Positions 1 through 8,736 of a stretch of 64,000 nucleotides of DNA are shown here, one piece after another; within the stretch, counting starts at the first letter, position 1; each line of letters begins with the position of its first letter. Source of the DNA: Extensimonas perlucida. GTDB lineage: Bacteria; Pseudomonadota; Gammaproteobacteria; Burkholderiales; Burkholderiaceae_C. The notes beneath the pieces are model-generated. The model was not told the DNA's origin and searched no databases. It was given only the letters and a program-made list of their open reading frames with translations. A program made the position numbers and the translations under genes. The stretch lies in NCBI RefSeq assembly GCF_007655255.1, contig NZ_VMYE01000004.1:62001-126000 (forward strand), written 5' to 3'.

Positions 1-1221
1 GAGGTAGCCCACGAAATTGCTAGGGCCACGCGACTGCAATTCGCCCTCCTGATCCACGCCCAGCACCTGACCGGTCGGATCGATGACACGAATTTCCATG
101 CCCGGCATGGGCACACCGTCGGTGCCAAAGACCTTTTCGGGCGGATCGTTCAGGCGCGTAGTGGTCACGAGCAGGTTTTCCGTCATGCCCCAGCCCGAGA
201 CGATGTGGGCCTTGAGACGCTCGGTCGCGCGTTGTACGAGCGCGCGCGGAATGGGCGCACCAGCGGAGATGAATACGTTCAACGAAGAAATGTCGTACTT
301 TGGCAGCGCCGGATGGTCGGTCAGGTCGGCCAGAAAAGGCGTGGCCGCCATCATGAAGTTCACACCCTCGTCCTGGATGCGACCCAGGCCGACCTCGGCG
401 TCCCAGACGTCCTGCAAAACGATCTTGCAGCCCAGCATCAGCGGCGTCTCCATACCGAGGCCGAAACCCGTCTGGTGCGCCATCGGCGAGGGCATGAAGC
501 ACACGCGGTCGCCCGTCAACTCCATGCGCTTGGCAATCTGCGTCAGGTTCGCATAGTGAGTGTTCGGGGTGTGCAGCGCCCCCTTGGGCTCGCCCGTGGT
601 GCCCGAGGTGTAGAGCAACTGCATCACCTCGTTGGGCTGCATGCGCCGCGCCTTGAGCATCTTCTCTGCGTCGGGCGTTTCCTGTTCCCAGCGCCGCTCC
701 AAAAAGTATTTCTCGAACGAGGCGTCGCCGCTGCCGCCGATCGCAAACACGTGCTCAAGCTTGGGCAGGTTGGGCTGGATTTCGCGCACCATCGCCAGGT
801 GGTCGAAGCCGCGCCAGTTCTGCGGCACGATCATGACTTTGCTCTCGGCCAGGCCCAGCATGAAAGTGAGCTCGCGATGGCGAAAGATCGGCATCACGGG
901 GTTGGTGACGGCGCCCACGTGCAGGCAGGCCAGGTGCAGCGCAACGAATTCCCACCAGTTGGGCAGTTGGTAAGAAACCACGTCGCCGCGCTCCACGCCC
1001 AATGAGATCAGCCCCAAGGCGATGCGCTTGGAGGTTTGCAGCAGCTGCCTGTAAGAGACAGAGTTTTTGCGCCCCGTCATGCTGTTGATGTCGGTCACCG
1101 CGACTTTGTCGAGGCGCGAGGGAGCAACTTCGTCGAGGTAGTCGAGCAGCGTCTTGTTGTGCCAGTGGCCGCTCGCCTGATAGCGCGCTTGCAACTGGGG
1201 GCTGAGTTGGGATGTGAACAT
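1..1221 (-). CDS. AMP-forming acyl-CoA ligase, AliA-like (partial, C-terminus off the left edge)
   Basis: This is a class I adenylate-forming CoA ligase that would activate a carboxylic acid as acyl-AMP and then acyl-CoA. The 407 visible residues start at an ATG preceded by an AAAAAAGGAGA ribosome site and include the A3 phosphate-binding motif LLYTSGTTGEPKG near residue 204 and a GWGMTE motif further on. The C-terminal lysine domain lies outside the window. The N-terminal style recalls cyclohexanecarboxylate-CoA ligases (AliA), but long- or medium-chain ligases are equally possible. It lies on the same strand as the MaoC-like gene at 1284, 62 bp away, and may be co-transcribed with it. Confidence 0.85.
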   Translation of the reverse strand, partial: MFTSQLSPQLQARYQASGHWHNKTLLDYLDEVAPSRLDKVAVTDINSMTGRKNSVSYRQLLQTSKRIALGLISLGVERGDVVSYQLPNWWEFVALHLACLHVGAVTNPVMPIFRHRELTFMLGLAESKVMIVPQNWRGFDHLAMVREIQPNLPKLEHVFAIGGSGDASFEKYFLERRWEQETPDAEKMLKARRMQPNEVMQLLYTSGTTGEPKGALHTPNTHYANLTQIAKRMELTGDRVCFMPSPMAHQTGFGLGMETPLMLGCKIVLQDVWDAEVGLGRIQDEGVNFMMAATPFLADLTDHPALPKYDISSLNVFISAGAPIPRALVQRATERLKAHIVSGWGMTENLLVTTTRLNDPPEKVFGTDGVPMPGMEIRVIDPTGQVLGVDQEGELQSRGPSNFVGYL

Positions 1222-1257
1222 GGGCTTGTCTCCTTTTTTGTGATGGTCCGGTCAGTA

Positions 1258-1280
1258 TCCCTATGTGAAAAACACAGGGA
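1258..1280. repeat. small inverted repeat between MaoC-like gene and CoA ligase
   Basis: The sequence forms an imperfect hairpin: TCCCT/AGGGA plus GTG/CAC arms with a two-base bulge and an AAAAA loop. It lies in the 62-bp gap between two co-directional minus-strand genes. It could be an operator or a weak RNA hairpin. It has no U-tract typical of an intrinsic terminator beyond the loop. Confidence 0.3.
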
Positions 1281-1283
1281 ACC

Positions 1284-1760
1284 TCATGATGAATGGCTTT
1301 CCTTTGGAAGGAAAGTCAGGGTTTCCGTGAAGTCCGCGATCGCCTCACCATGTTGGTTAATCACCCAATGCTGCAACTCCATCAGCGTGTAGCCGCGCGA
1401 GGTCTTGGGCAGCAGCCGCGGCTCGCATTCCACGTGGATGGTGTCGCCGGGGAACAGCGCCCCGCGCAAGCGCGCCTGCAGCCCCGTCATGCCGCCAAAC
1501 GGGCCCACATCCTGCTCTTTGAGCGTGTTTGCGATGATCTCGGAGACGTAGGTTGCCAAGAGCCCCATGCCCAGAGAGATGATCATGGGCCCGGGCGCGA
1601 AACGTTTGCGGTGCGCGCCCTCCATGTTCTTCTGGATGTATTCCATATCGATGAAAAAAGGCTCATGCAGGCCGACGACGTTGACGAAGGTGACGATGTC
1701 GGTCTCGGTAATGGTGCGGCGGTGGGTTTTGTAGCGCCGAGCGCTGTTCGTTGGGGTCAT
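1284..1760 (-). CDS. MaoC-like hot-dog dehydratase domain protein
   Basis: A 158-residue single hot-dog protein. The segment around residues 50-65 (RFAPGPMIISLGMGL) and the later basic-hydrophobic strands match the MaoC/FAS1-like dehydratase family. These proteins hydrate or dehydrate enoyl-CoA or 3-hydroxyacyl-CoA thioesters, often as dimers or two-gene heteromers. The ATG at 1760 is preferred over an upstream in-frame ATG because it follows an AGGAGA site and gives the normal family length. The canonical Asp/His hydratase pair is not obvious, so substrate and activity are uncertain. A 121-bp intergenic region separates it from the divergent SDR gene at 1882 and may hold promoters for both. 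Confidence 0.7.
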   Translation of the reverse strand: MTPTNSARRYKTHRRTITETDIVTFVNVVGLHEPFFIDMEYIQKNMEGAHRKRFAPGPMIISLGMGLLATYVSEIIANTLKEQDVGPFGGMTGLQARLRGALFPGDTIHVECEPRLLPKTSRGYTLMELQHWVINQHGEAIADFTETLTFLPKESHSS

Positions 1761-1881
1761 GGCATGTCTCCTGTGCGTGGTTGAAAAAAGGTATTTGGTG
1801 ATGATCCTGGGGCAAACCCTATGTCGAATTGCACCGTTTTGCACACAATCGGGCGTTTCTACCAGTCAAGGACAACACACC

Positions 1882-2694
1882 ATGCATCCAAGCCCTGGCG
1901 CTGCACGCGCGCTCGAAGGAAAAATTGCCCTCGTCACGGGTGCCACGGCCTTCATAGGCCGCGCCACCGCCGTCGAACTCGCGCGCCGCGGCGCCCATGT
2001 GGTCGTGAACGGCCGCAATGCCGTGGCTGGCCAGGCCGTCGTGGATGAAATTGCCGCGCAGGGCGGAAAAGCCTCGTTCGAGGCTGCCGACCTGGGCCAG
2101 AGCGAGGCCGTGCGTGCGATGGTCGGGCGCGTTGCCCAGCAGCACGGTCGCATCGACATCCTCGTGGCCAGCGGCGCGGGTGCGAGTGCGGATTCGCCCT
2201 CGTTTCGACTCTTCAAAGAGATGAGCGACCAGGACTTCGACAGCTACATCCGCGCCCACTGGCTCACGCGCGCCTACCTGATCCAGGCCTGCGCGCAGGT
2301 CATGGCAGGCCATAAACACGGCAAGATCGTCGCCATCGGCACCGACGCCGGGCGTGTGGCCACGGTGGGGGAATCGTTCATCGGCGGCGCCACTGCCGGC
2401 ATGATGCAGATGTGCCGCGTGCTCGCGCGCGAGCTTGGGCGCGACGGCATCCGTGTGAACGCCGTGGCCATGAGCTACATCTGGGACGCCGAGCCGCGCT
2501 GGGGCAAGGGCTCGGCAGCCCTCGAAGCCGGCGCCCACGGCAAAGGCATGCTCGACAACCTGCGCAAGCGCATGCTGTTTCCGGTGTATTGCCAGGACAT
2601 TGCGAACGCGGCGGCATTCTTTGCCGGGCCGGAATCCGACGCGATCACCGGCCAGACGCTGAGCGTCAATGGCGGTTTGAGCACGCCGGGTTGA
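1882..2694 (+). CDS. atypical short-chain dehydrogenase (BadH-like, catalytic residues replaced)
   Basis: A 270-residue protein with an SDR Rossmann fold: TGATAFIG in place of TGxxxGIG, a beta4 motif ASGAG in place of NNAG, and the C-terminal TGQTLSVNGG. In the active-site stretch, SDAGRV...YxxxK of BadH-type 2-hydroxycyclohexanecarboxyl-CoA dehydrogenases aligns with TDAGRVATVGESFIGGATAG. Ser becomes Thr, and both Tyr and Lys are lost. The fold is clear but classical SDR catalysis is doubtful, so it may be a pseudoenzyme, partner subunit or differently acting enzyme. It is the only plus-strand gene among the left-hand catabolic genes and converges on the ligase gene ending at 2705, 10 bp away. 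Confidence 0.8.
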   Translation: MHPSPGAARALEGKIALVTGATAFIGRATAVELARRGAHVVVNGRNAVAGQAVVDEIAAQGGKASFEAADLGQSEAVRAMVGRVAQQHGRIDILVASGAGASADSPSFRLFKEMSDQDFDSYIRAHWLTRAYLIQACAQVMAGHKHGKIVAIGTDAGRVATVGESFIGGATAGMMQMCRVLARELGRDGIRVNAVAMSYIWDAEPRWGKGSAALEAGAHGKGMLDNLRKRMLFPVYCQDIANAAAFFAGPESDAITGQTLSVNGGLSTPG

Positions 2695-2704
2695 CATCAC
2701 CGAC

Positions 2705-4219
2705 TCACAAGCCGCCGTGTTTGGTTTTCACGGCCGTGCGGTCGGTTTTACCGGCCGCATCCTTGGGAAGCTCCGGCACGAACACCACGTGCTTGGGCTT
2801 TTTGTAGCGTGCGATGCGGGCGCCGACGAATTCGATCAGCGCCTCAGCCGAAACCATCTGCCCCGGCTGGAGCACGCAGACCGCCTTGATCGCCTCGCCC
2901 CACTGCGCGTCGGGCACGCCGATCACTACGGCCTCGGCGATCGCCGGGTGTTCGAGCAAGGTACGCTCGACTTCGGCCGGATAGACGTTTTCACCACCAG
3001 GCTTGATGAGCTCCTTGGCCGGCGAGCGGCCGCTGTACCACAGATAACCCTCGGCATCGAGGCGCCCCATGTCGCCCGTGTGGTGCCAGCCGTTGCGAAA
3101 CGTGAAGGCGTTGTCTTCATCGAGGCGCCAGTAGCCCTCGAACACCATGGGGCCGCGCACCACGATTTCGCCCGTTTCGCCCAGCGGCACCTCCTGGTCC
3201 AGATCATCGACGATGGCTACGCGGTTCAGCCCCGCGGGCCGTCCCGCGCTGCCCGGGCATTCGTCGAAAGGCGCCATGCTGACCCAGCCCGAGGTTTCGG
3301 TCTGGCCGTAGGCGCTCCAAAAGCGCGCATGCGGGCACACGGTGCGCAAGCGCTGCAAGGTCTCGGGCGCGTCTATGCCCGAGACGATGCGCAGATGCGC
3401 CAGCGCCGAGCCCTGCGCCGCAGCCGCATCGAGCAAGGCACCCAGCATGGGTGGAAACGTGCCGATCAGGCTGCCGCCATCCGCGTCGATGTGGCGCACG
3501 AGCGCTGCCGGATCGAAGCGCGTGAGCAGCAGCGTGCTGCCGCCGGCGAGCTGCGCCGCGAGCCAGAAGCCGATCGCCGCGACATGAAAAAGCGGCAGCA
3601 CGCCCAGGTTCACATCCTTGGGCGTCAGGCCCCAGGCGAGCTGGGTCTGCATCGCGGCAAGCATCAGGCCGCGGTGCGACAGCAGCGCCCCGCGCGGGCG
3701 CCCGCCCACGGCGGCCGTGTGGATGATGACCACGCCATCGTCGTCGCTCAGCGGGGCAAGCGGTGCCTTTGCCGCGCCTGCATCATGCGCATACAGCGAC
3801 TGTAGCGCCCCCCAAGGCGCCTGCTGCCCACCAAAACCATAGCACGCCACGCCCTCCAGACTTTCCGGAAGCAGGGATTTGAACTCGTCTGCCGCCACCA
3901 GCAGCTTGGGCGCGACATCGCCGACGATGTAGGCCACTTCTTCGGCAGACAGGCGCCAGTTGATGGGCACGAGGATCGCGCCAAGGGATGCCGCGGCACC
4001 GAACAGGTCTAGGTATTCGGGGCAGTTTTGCGCCAGGATCGCGACGCGATCGCCGCGCCCCACGCCCGCAGCTGCAAGCCCCGCCGCAAGCTGCGCCACG
4101 CGCGCGGCGTACTCGGCGTGGGTGCTGCGCTGCCCTTCAAATACCAGCGCCGTGCGCGCGCCGTGCACCAAGGCGTTGCGCGCAATCGCATCGTGCAAAC
4201 CGAAAGATCGCAAGTCCAT
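2705..4219 (-). CDS. AMP-forming acyl-CoA ligase with divergent A3 motif
   Basis: A 504-residue adenylate-forming ligase. The A5 motif (AYGQTETSG), the A7-type HHTGDMG and the A10 lysine region (LPKDAAGKTDR) are intact. The normally conserved YTSGTTGxPKG loop reads HTAAVGGRPRG, with Lys replaced by Arg and both Thr lost. I remember this loop from a subfamily of bacterial ligases, so it need not mean inactivity. The protein should activate a free acid at the start of the pathway encoded by the surrounding genes. The ATG follows GGAGACGAAC. It is the last gene of the long minus-strand run. Confidence 0.85.
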   Translation of the reverse strand: MDLRSFGLHDAIARNALVHGARTALVFEGQRSTHAEYAARVAQLAAGLAAAGVGRGDRVAILAQNCPEYLDLFGAAASLGAILVPINWRLSAEEVAYIVGDVAPKLLVAADEFKSLLPESLEGVACYGFGGQQAPWGALQSLYAHDAGAAKAPLAPLSDDDGVVIIHTAAVGGRPRGALLSHRGLMLAAMQTQLAWGLTPKDVNLGVLPLFHVAAIGFWLAAQLAGGSTLLLTRFDPAALVRHIDADGGSLIGTFPPMLGALLDAAAAQGSALAHLRIVSGIDAPETLQRLRTVCPHARFWSAYGQTETSGWVSMAPFDECPGSAGRPAGLNRVAIVDDLDQEVPLGETGEIVVRGPMVFEGYWRLDEDNAFTFRNGWHHTGDMGRLDAEGYLWYSGRSPAKELIKPGGENVYPAEVERTLLEHPAIAEAVVIGVPDAQWGEAIKAVCVLQPGQMVSAEALIEFVGARIARYKKPKHVVFVPELPKDAAGKTDRTAVKTKHGGL

Positions 4220-4257
4220 GTTCGTCTCCTCCAATGTTCTGGTTTCGGCTCGAACGC

Positions 4258-5127
4258 CTAGTTCATTGCCGCGGCCGGCACCGACGACGGCGGCATCACC
4301 TCGGACAAAAAGTCCCTCACACTCGCAGTGAAGGCGTCGTTTGCATCGCCCGCAATCATGTGGCCTGCATCGCGCAGGTCCACGAAGCGCGCCTGCGGCA
4401 GGGTTTTCACCAAAGCCTCGGCGTCTTCCTTGGTGATCACGTCGCTGCGCTGGCCACGGATCAGCAAGGTCGGAGCCTGCAGGCCGCGCAAGGCGCGCTC
4501 GTAGCTTTCTGCATCGCGGCGGTGGTTGTGATTGGATTCGCTCATCATGAGCGGGTCCCAATGCCATATCCAGCGACCCTGCGCATTGAGACGCAGGTTT
4601 TTCTTCAGGCCCTCGAGCGGGCCCGTCATGGGCTTGCCGCGGTAGGCCGCGATGTGCTGCGCAGCCTCTTCGAGCGAGACAAAGCCTTCGGGCTTTGCGC
4701 GCATGAAGCTGACGATGCGATCGACACCGGCCTCTTCCATGCGCGGTGCAATGTCCACAAGCACCAGCGCGTTGATGGGCGGCGCATCGGGCAGGCCCAC
4801 GGCCGCCATGCTCGCCAAGCCGCCGAGCGAGGCGCCGACCACGGCGAGCGGCCGGCCGAGCTGGCGCCAGACATTGCACATGGTGCGTGCCAGAGTTTCG
4901 ATGCGGTAGTCACCGTCGCTCGCCCAGGCACTTTCGCCGTGCCCCGGCAGGTCGAGCGCCACCGTGTACCAGCCCGCGGCGCCCAGCACCTGGGCCGCGT
5001 TGCCCCAGGCATGGCGCGTCTGCCCGCCGCCGTGCAGCAGCAGCACCGCGGGCGCACCCTCGGGCCCATACACGTCCGCCACCAGCGGACCTCCGGGAAA
5101 GCCGGAAAATTCGCGACGGCCGCTCAC
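4258..5127 (-). CDS. alpha/beta-fold hydrolase
   Basis: A 289-residue alpha/beta hydrolase with the oxyanion HGGG-type motif (LLLHGGGQ near residue 35), the nucleophile elbow VGASLGG, and a C-terminal acid/His pair (DLRDAGHMI). Family members hydrolyse esters, thioesters, C-C bonds or lactones. A role on a CoA-pathway intermediate is suggested only by its position. The GTG at 5127 overlaps the stop of the upstream transglutaminase-fold gene as GTGA. This points to translational coupling and is preferred over a longer ATG start at 5187 that would cut into the upstream gene. Confidence 0.85.
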   Translation of the reverse strand: MSGRREFSGFPGGPLVADVYGPEGAPAVLLLHGGGQTRHAWGNAAQVLGAAGWYTVALDLPGHGESAWASDGDYRIETLARTMCNVWRQLGRPLAVVGASLGGLASMAAVGLPDAPPINALVLVDIAPRMEEAGVDRIVSFMRAKPEGFVSLEEAAQHIAAYRGKPMTGPLEGLKKNLRLNAQGRWIWHWDPLMMSESNHNHRRDAESYERALRGLQAPTLLIRGQRSDVITKEDAEALVKTLPQARFVDLRDAGHMIAGDANDAFTASVRDFLSEVMPPSSVPAAAMN

Positions 5128-5816
5128 GCCCCAGCCCTCACCTCTTTTTCGAAGTCGGCGCCGGCCTCGGCCGCGACCTGTCCCCACTCAGAGAAGGACT
5201 TGTAGTGCTCGCTCCAGGCCTTCAGGAGCTCTTCGCGCGGCAAGTCGGCATAGCTGCCGCGATCGCGCACGTATTCCATGTGCCTACGCCCGCTCACGTC
5301 GAACTCGTGGAACACCGAATCTGCACTGCCGTCGAACTCGAGCGGATGGATACCGGCTTTTTCGCATAGCGAGCGGTTGAAGGCCGGCGTGGCCTTGAGC
5401 CATTGACCGTCGATCCACAGCTCGGTAAAGCCATGGAAAACAAACAGGTCGGTGCCCATCATGTCGTAGAGCCGCTTGCTCGTGAGGTGGTTGCGCACGT
5501 CGGCATAGCCCAGGCGCGCCGGCACGCCGAGCACGCGCGCGGCGGCTGCAAGCAAGGCGGCCTTGGGGACGCAAAAGCCGCGCCCGGCCTCGATCACATG
5601 GCTGGCCTTGAGTCCCTGCTCGGAAACGTCGAAGTAATACGGGTCGTAGATGAATTCGTCGCGCACTGCGTAGTAGAGCTTGACGGCGATCTCGCGCGGC
5701 GACATGGCAGGGTCGGCCACACGGCGCGCAAAGGCGACGACGTCTGGGTGGTCGCTATCGACGAATTTTCCTGGCGCCAGATAGGCCGAAAGGTCTTGCG
5801 ATGTTTGTGTTTCCAT
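5124..5816 (-). CDS. transglutaminase-like domain protein
   Basis: A 230-residue protein with a transglutaminase/protease-like fold. The cysteine motif GRGFCVPKAALLAA (near residue 80) and the histidine motif FHGFTELWIDGQW (near residue 125) match the Cys-His pair of the bacterial transglutaminase-like family. The third acidic residue is less clear (KATPAFN in place of a DPT-type motif). There is no signal peptide, so it is likely cytosolic. Its role in a CoA catabolic operon is unknown; amidase or protease-like chemistry is possible. It is coupled by overlap to the alpha/beta hydrolase and lies 4 bp after the SDR gene. Confidence 0.8.
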   Translation of the reverse strand: METQTSQDLSAYLAPGKFVDSDHPDVVAFARRVADPAMSPREIAVKLYYAVRDEFIYDPYYFDVSEQGLKASHVIEAGRGFCVPKAALLAAAARVLGVPARLGYADVRNHLTSKRLYDMMGTDLFVFHGFTELWIDGQWLKATPAFNRSLCEKAGIHPLEFDGSADSVFHEFDVSGRRHMEYVRDRGSYADLPREELLKAWSEHYKSFSEWGQVAAEAGADFEKEVRAGA

Positions 5817-5820
5817 GGCA

Positions 5821-6699
5821 TCAATCCTTGACGCTCAAGCACTTGGGCGGCTTGGCGAGCAAAAAGCCTTCGAAGGGTTTGGAGCGGTCGTGCGGCTGCA
5901 GCGTCCAGGTGGGACGCGCGTTGGGCACGCCACCATCGACACGGATGCAAGAGCCCGTGATGAACGCCGCAGCCTCGCTGAGCAGGAACACGATGGCGGC
6001 GGAAATTTCCGCCTCGGTGCCGTAGCGCTGCAGCGGCACCTTGGTCTTGAGCGAGCGCAAGTTGGCCTGCATCTCGGGGCTGTAGGTGTCGAAACCGCTG
6101 CTTGCGATCCAGCCGGGCGCGACCGCATTCACACGCACTGCCGAAGACGACCATTCGCAGGCCGCCGTTTCCGTGAACGACAGCATGCCCGCGCGCGCCG
6201 CGCCGCTGTGCGCCATGGTGGGCATGCCGCCCCAGATGTCGGCGATGATGTTCACGATGGCGCCGCCGTGCTGCTCCATGCACTGGTTGAACACTTCGCG
6301 CGCAACGAGAAAACCGCCCGTGAGGTTGTTGCGCACTACGGCCTCCCAGCCTTTGAAGCTGATGTCCTTGGCCGGCTGCGGGTATTGGCCGCCCGCGTTG
6401 TTCACCAAGCCGTCGATCTTGCCGTGGCGCGCGAGCACGTCGGCCACCATGGCCTTGACGCCGGCCTCGTCGCGGATGTCGCACGAGTGGATGCTGACCT
6501 TGCCGCCAGCGCCCTCGATCTCGGCCTGCACGTTCTGCAGTTTGTCCATGCTGCGCCCCACCAGCGCCACGGTGGCGCCGAGGTTAGCGAGCTCGTGCGC
6601 GGTGCAGCGGCCTATGCCGCTGCCGCCGCCGGTCACGATCACGGTCTGGCCGGCAAAAAGGCCGGGGCGGAAGACGGAACGATAAGTGGCTTGTGCCAT
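5821..6699 (-). CDS. SDR-family enoyl-CoA reductase, PECR-like
   Basis: A 292-residue SDR with an intact TGGGSGIG cofactor loop, NNAGG motif and C-terminal ITGSCIRVDGG. The active-site stretch reads MAHSGAARAG instead of YxxxK. This HSGAARAG pattern is what I recall from peroxisomal trans-2-enoyl-CoA reductase (PECR) and related 2,4-dienoyl-CoA reductases, so the missing Tyr is normal for that branch. The predicted role is NADPH-dependent reduction of an enoyl- or dienoyl-CoA. The ATG at 6699 follows an AGGAGAT site. Confidence 0.85.
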   Translation of the reverse strand: MAQATYRSVFRPGLFAGQTVIVTGGGSGIGRCTAHELANLGATVALVGRSMDKLQNVQAEIEGAGGKVSIHSCDIRDEAGVKAMVADVLARHGKIDGLVNNAGGQYPQPAKDISFKGWEAVVRNNLTGGFLVAREVFNQCMEQHGGAIVNIIADIWGGMPTMAHSGAARAGMLSFTETAACEWSSSAVRVNAVAPGWIASSGFDTYSPEMQANLRSLKTKVPLQRYGTEAEISAAIVFLLSEAAAFITGSCIRVDGGVPNARPTWTLQPHDRSKPFEGFLLAKPPKCLSVKD

Positions 6700-6733
6700 G
6701 AAAATCTCCTGGGTTTGGACTTGTAGTGGGCGC

Positions 6734-7168
6734 TCAGCCACGCAGCATGAAATTGCCGTGGCCGAGGGCGATGGGTTTGTCGGGGCTTTCCTGCCAGGCC
6801 TGGATACGCAGGTTGGCGACGCGCTGGCCCTGTTTGACCATGAAGACATTGGCGTAGGTGTCTTTGGGCCGGCCCGAGCGCAGGTAGTCGATGCTGAAGT
6901 CTATGGTCTTGGGCAGCTCTTGGCTGTCCATGTGCCACAGCAGGTAAAAAATCCCTGCGCATTCGAGAAAACCGCCCGTAGCGCCGCCGTGCAAGGCCGG
7001 CAGGATGGGGTTGCCGATGAGTTTTTCTTGGAACGGCAGGATGCAGGTGAACTCTTCGCCCTTGACGTCTATGCGCAGGTCCAGAAAACGCGCAAACGGC
7101 ACGGCGTCGATCAGCGGGCGCCAGTCGTTGTTGGCGCAGGCTTGGTTGATACGTTCGGCCCAGCTCAT
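6734..7168 (-). CDS. PaaI-family acyl-CoA thioesterase (first of pair)
   Basis: A 144-residue single hot-dog thioesterase. The motif LHGGATGGFLECAG near residue 60 corresponds to the HGGxxxxxxD/E signature of PaaI/4HBT-type thioesterases, with Glu in the acidic position. It would hydrolyse an acyl-CoA, perhaps to release trapped CoA from dead-end intermediates. Its start codon overlaps the stop of the next upstream thioesterase as ATGA, and the two may form a heteromer. Confidence 0.8.
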   Translation of the reverse strand: MSWAERINQACANNDWRPLIDAVPFARFLDLRIDVKGEEFTCILPFQEKLIGNPILPALHGGATGGFLECAGIFYLLWHMDSQELPKTIDFSIDYLRSGRPKDTYANVFMVKQGQRVANLRIQAWQESPDKPIALGHGNFMLRG

Positions 7169-7647
7169 TGCACGCCCTCCACTTTCTGCGTGATCACCGG
7201 GCGCCCCGAGGTGAACATGTAAATGCCCACTGCCATGGCAATGGGTTCGTCGGGCGTCTCGTGGTAGGCCGCGCCGCGCACGAAGGCGAGCTCGGACGTG
7301 AGCTTGTAGCACACCGCCCCGCCGAGGATCGTGCGCCCCGGCGTTGCAGGCTTGAGGTAGTCCATGCGCAAGTCCAGCGTCGCCATGGGTTTGAGTTCCG
7401 GCAACTTCATGAAGATGGAAAAGCCGCAGGCGGCGTCGAGCAATGCCGTGATGACGCCGCCATGGATCACGCCTGTTTTCGGGTCGCCGACCAAAAAATC
7501 TTTGTAATCGACCTTGAGCACGAACCAATCGGGCTGCGCAGCCTGCGGGAGCACGCCAAGCTCGCGGTTGTAGGGAGAGGCGTGGATGTATTTCTGCCAC
7601 CGCGCCACCAAGTCTTGTTCAGCGGACGTTGCCGTCGTGTCTGTCAT
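7165..7647 (-). CDS. PaaI-family acyl-CoA thioesterase (second of pair)
   Basis: A 160-residue hot-dog protein with the HGGVITALLDAACG signature (His-Gly-Gly and catalytic Asp) near residue 62, typical of PaaI phenylacetyl-CoA-type thioesterases. It is related to the adjacent gene at 6734 but is closer to the canonical motif. The pair overlaps by 4 bp. It lies 9 bp downstream of the MBL-fold gene, so these are clearly in one transcript. The likely job is release of CoA from pathway intermediates. Confidence 0.85.
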   Translation of the reverse strand: MTDTTATSAEQDLVARWQKYIHASPYNRELGVLPQAAQPDWFVLKVDYKDFLVGDPKTGVIHGGVITALLDAACGFSIFMKLPELKPMATLDLRMDYLKPATPGRTILGGAVCYKLTSELAFVRGAAYHETPDEPIAMAVGIYMFTSGRPVITQKVEGVQ

Positions 7648-7656
7648 CGCAATCCT

Positions 7657-8736
7657 TCAAGAAAGTGTGAGGGTAGGCAATTCTGCCGCCTTGGGGCCCG
7701 GATACCAGCGTATGAGGGCGGGTGTTTCTTCCCGCCGCACGTGCCCCTGGCGTTCGAGCCAGAGCAGGTGCGCAAGCGTCTCGCCCATGGCCAAGTAGGC
7801 ATGCAAGACCTCGTGCTGGTCGCCATAGACGGCCAGACCGAGTTCGGCCGCGGTCATGCCTTGCGGGCCGAGCTTGGCCATGAATTTGCGCAAGGCGCGC
7901 TCGTGGTGCGCCACGAGCGCGTGGGCACGCTGCACGCCGGCCTGGTACACGCGGTGGTGCGCGGGCAGCACATGGGCAATGTCGAGCCGGGCGATGGTGC
8001 GCAGGCTGTCGAGGTAGCGCGGCAGTGGATCGGTCTCGCCGTAGGGCCAGACGCCGATGTTGGGCGTAATGCGTTCGAGCAATTGGTCGCCCGTGAGCAG
8101 CAGCTTGAGGTTCGGTTCGTACAGGCACACCTGTGCGACGCTGTGGCCGCCGAGCACCAGGGCCTCGAACACCTGTGTGCCGATGGCGATCTTTGCATTC
8201 GGCGCTATGGTTTCAATATGGTCGGGGACGGCGCAGGCCATGCTCGCCTGCAGCACGTCGTGCACCACGGCCTTGGCATCCGCCTCGCCAAGACCATGGC
8301 GGCAAATGAAGCGCACGCACTCGGCCTGATCCTCAACGCGGCTCACGTGCATCTGCTCGGCCACGTGCGCTTCTTCGGGCCGCATCCAAATCGGCGCGCC
8401 CGTGCGCTCGTGCAGCCACACGGCCAGCCCCATGTGGTCGGGGTGGTGGTGCGAGACGACGATGCGCGTCAAACCGGCCTGCAGCGGCCCGGCGAGCGCC
8501 TGCTCCCAGAGCTTGCGCGCCGCAGCGCAGTCCGAGCCGGTATCGAACAGGCACCAGCCCTTGCCGTCCTGAATCAGATAGACGTTGACATGGTCTATGC
8601 CGTACTCGACCGGCAGGGTGAACATCAAAATGCCAGGCAAGACCTCGCGCAGCGGCAGACCTGCGACGGTGTTGGCAGGCGCTGCGTCGTCGGCAGCGGC
8701 ACCTGCGACGGCGGCAGGAGCAGCGGGGGCGTTCAT
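7657..8736 (-). CDS. metallo-beta-lactamase-fold hydrolase
   Basis: A 359-residue MBL-fold enzyme with the zinc motif SHHHPDHMG near residue 95, later His (GGHSVAQVCLY), Asp (LLTGDQLLE) and a C-terminal winged-helix-like region. This layout matches the LACTB2/glyoxalase-II-like group, which hydrolyses thioesters or phosphodiesters. In this operon an acyl-CoA or lactone thioesterase role is plausible but unproven. The start overlaps the stop of the acyl-CoA dehydrogenase gene (CTATGA). Confidence 0.8.
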   Translation of the reverse strand: MNAPAAPAAVAGAAADDAAPANTVAGLPLREVLPGILMFTLPVEYGIDHVNVYLIQDGKGWCLFDTGSDCAAARKLWEQALAGPLQAGLTRIVVSHHHPDHMGLAVWLHERTGAPIWMRPEEAHVAEQMHVSRVEDQAECVRFICRHGLGEADAKAVVHDVLQASMACAVPDHIETIAPNAKIAIGTQVFEALVLGGHSVAQVCLYEPNLKLLLTGDQLLERITPNIGVWPYGETDPLPRYLDSLRTIARLDIAHVLPAHHRVYQAGVQRAHALVAHHERALRKFMAKLGPQGMTAAELGLAVYGDQHEVLHAYLAMGETLAHLLWLERQGHVRREETPALIRWYPGPKAAELPTLTLS

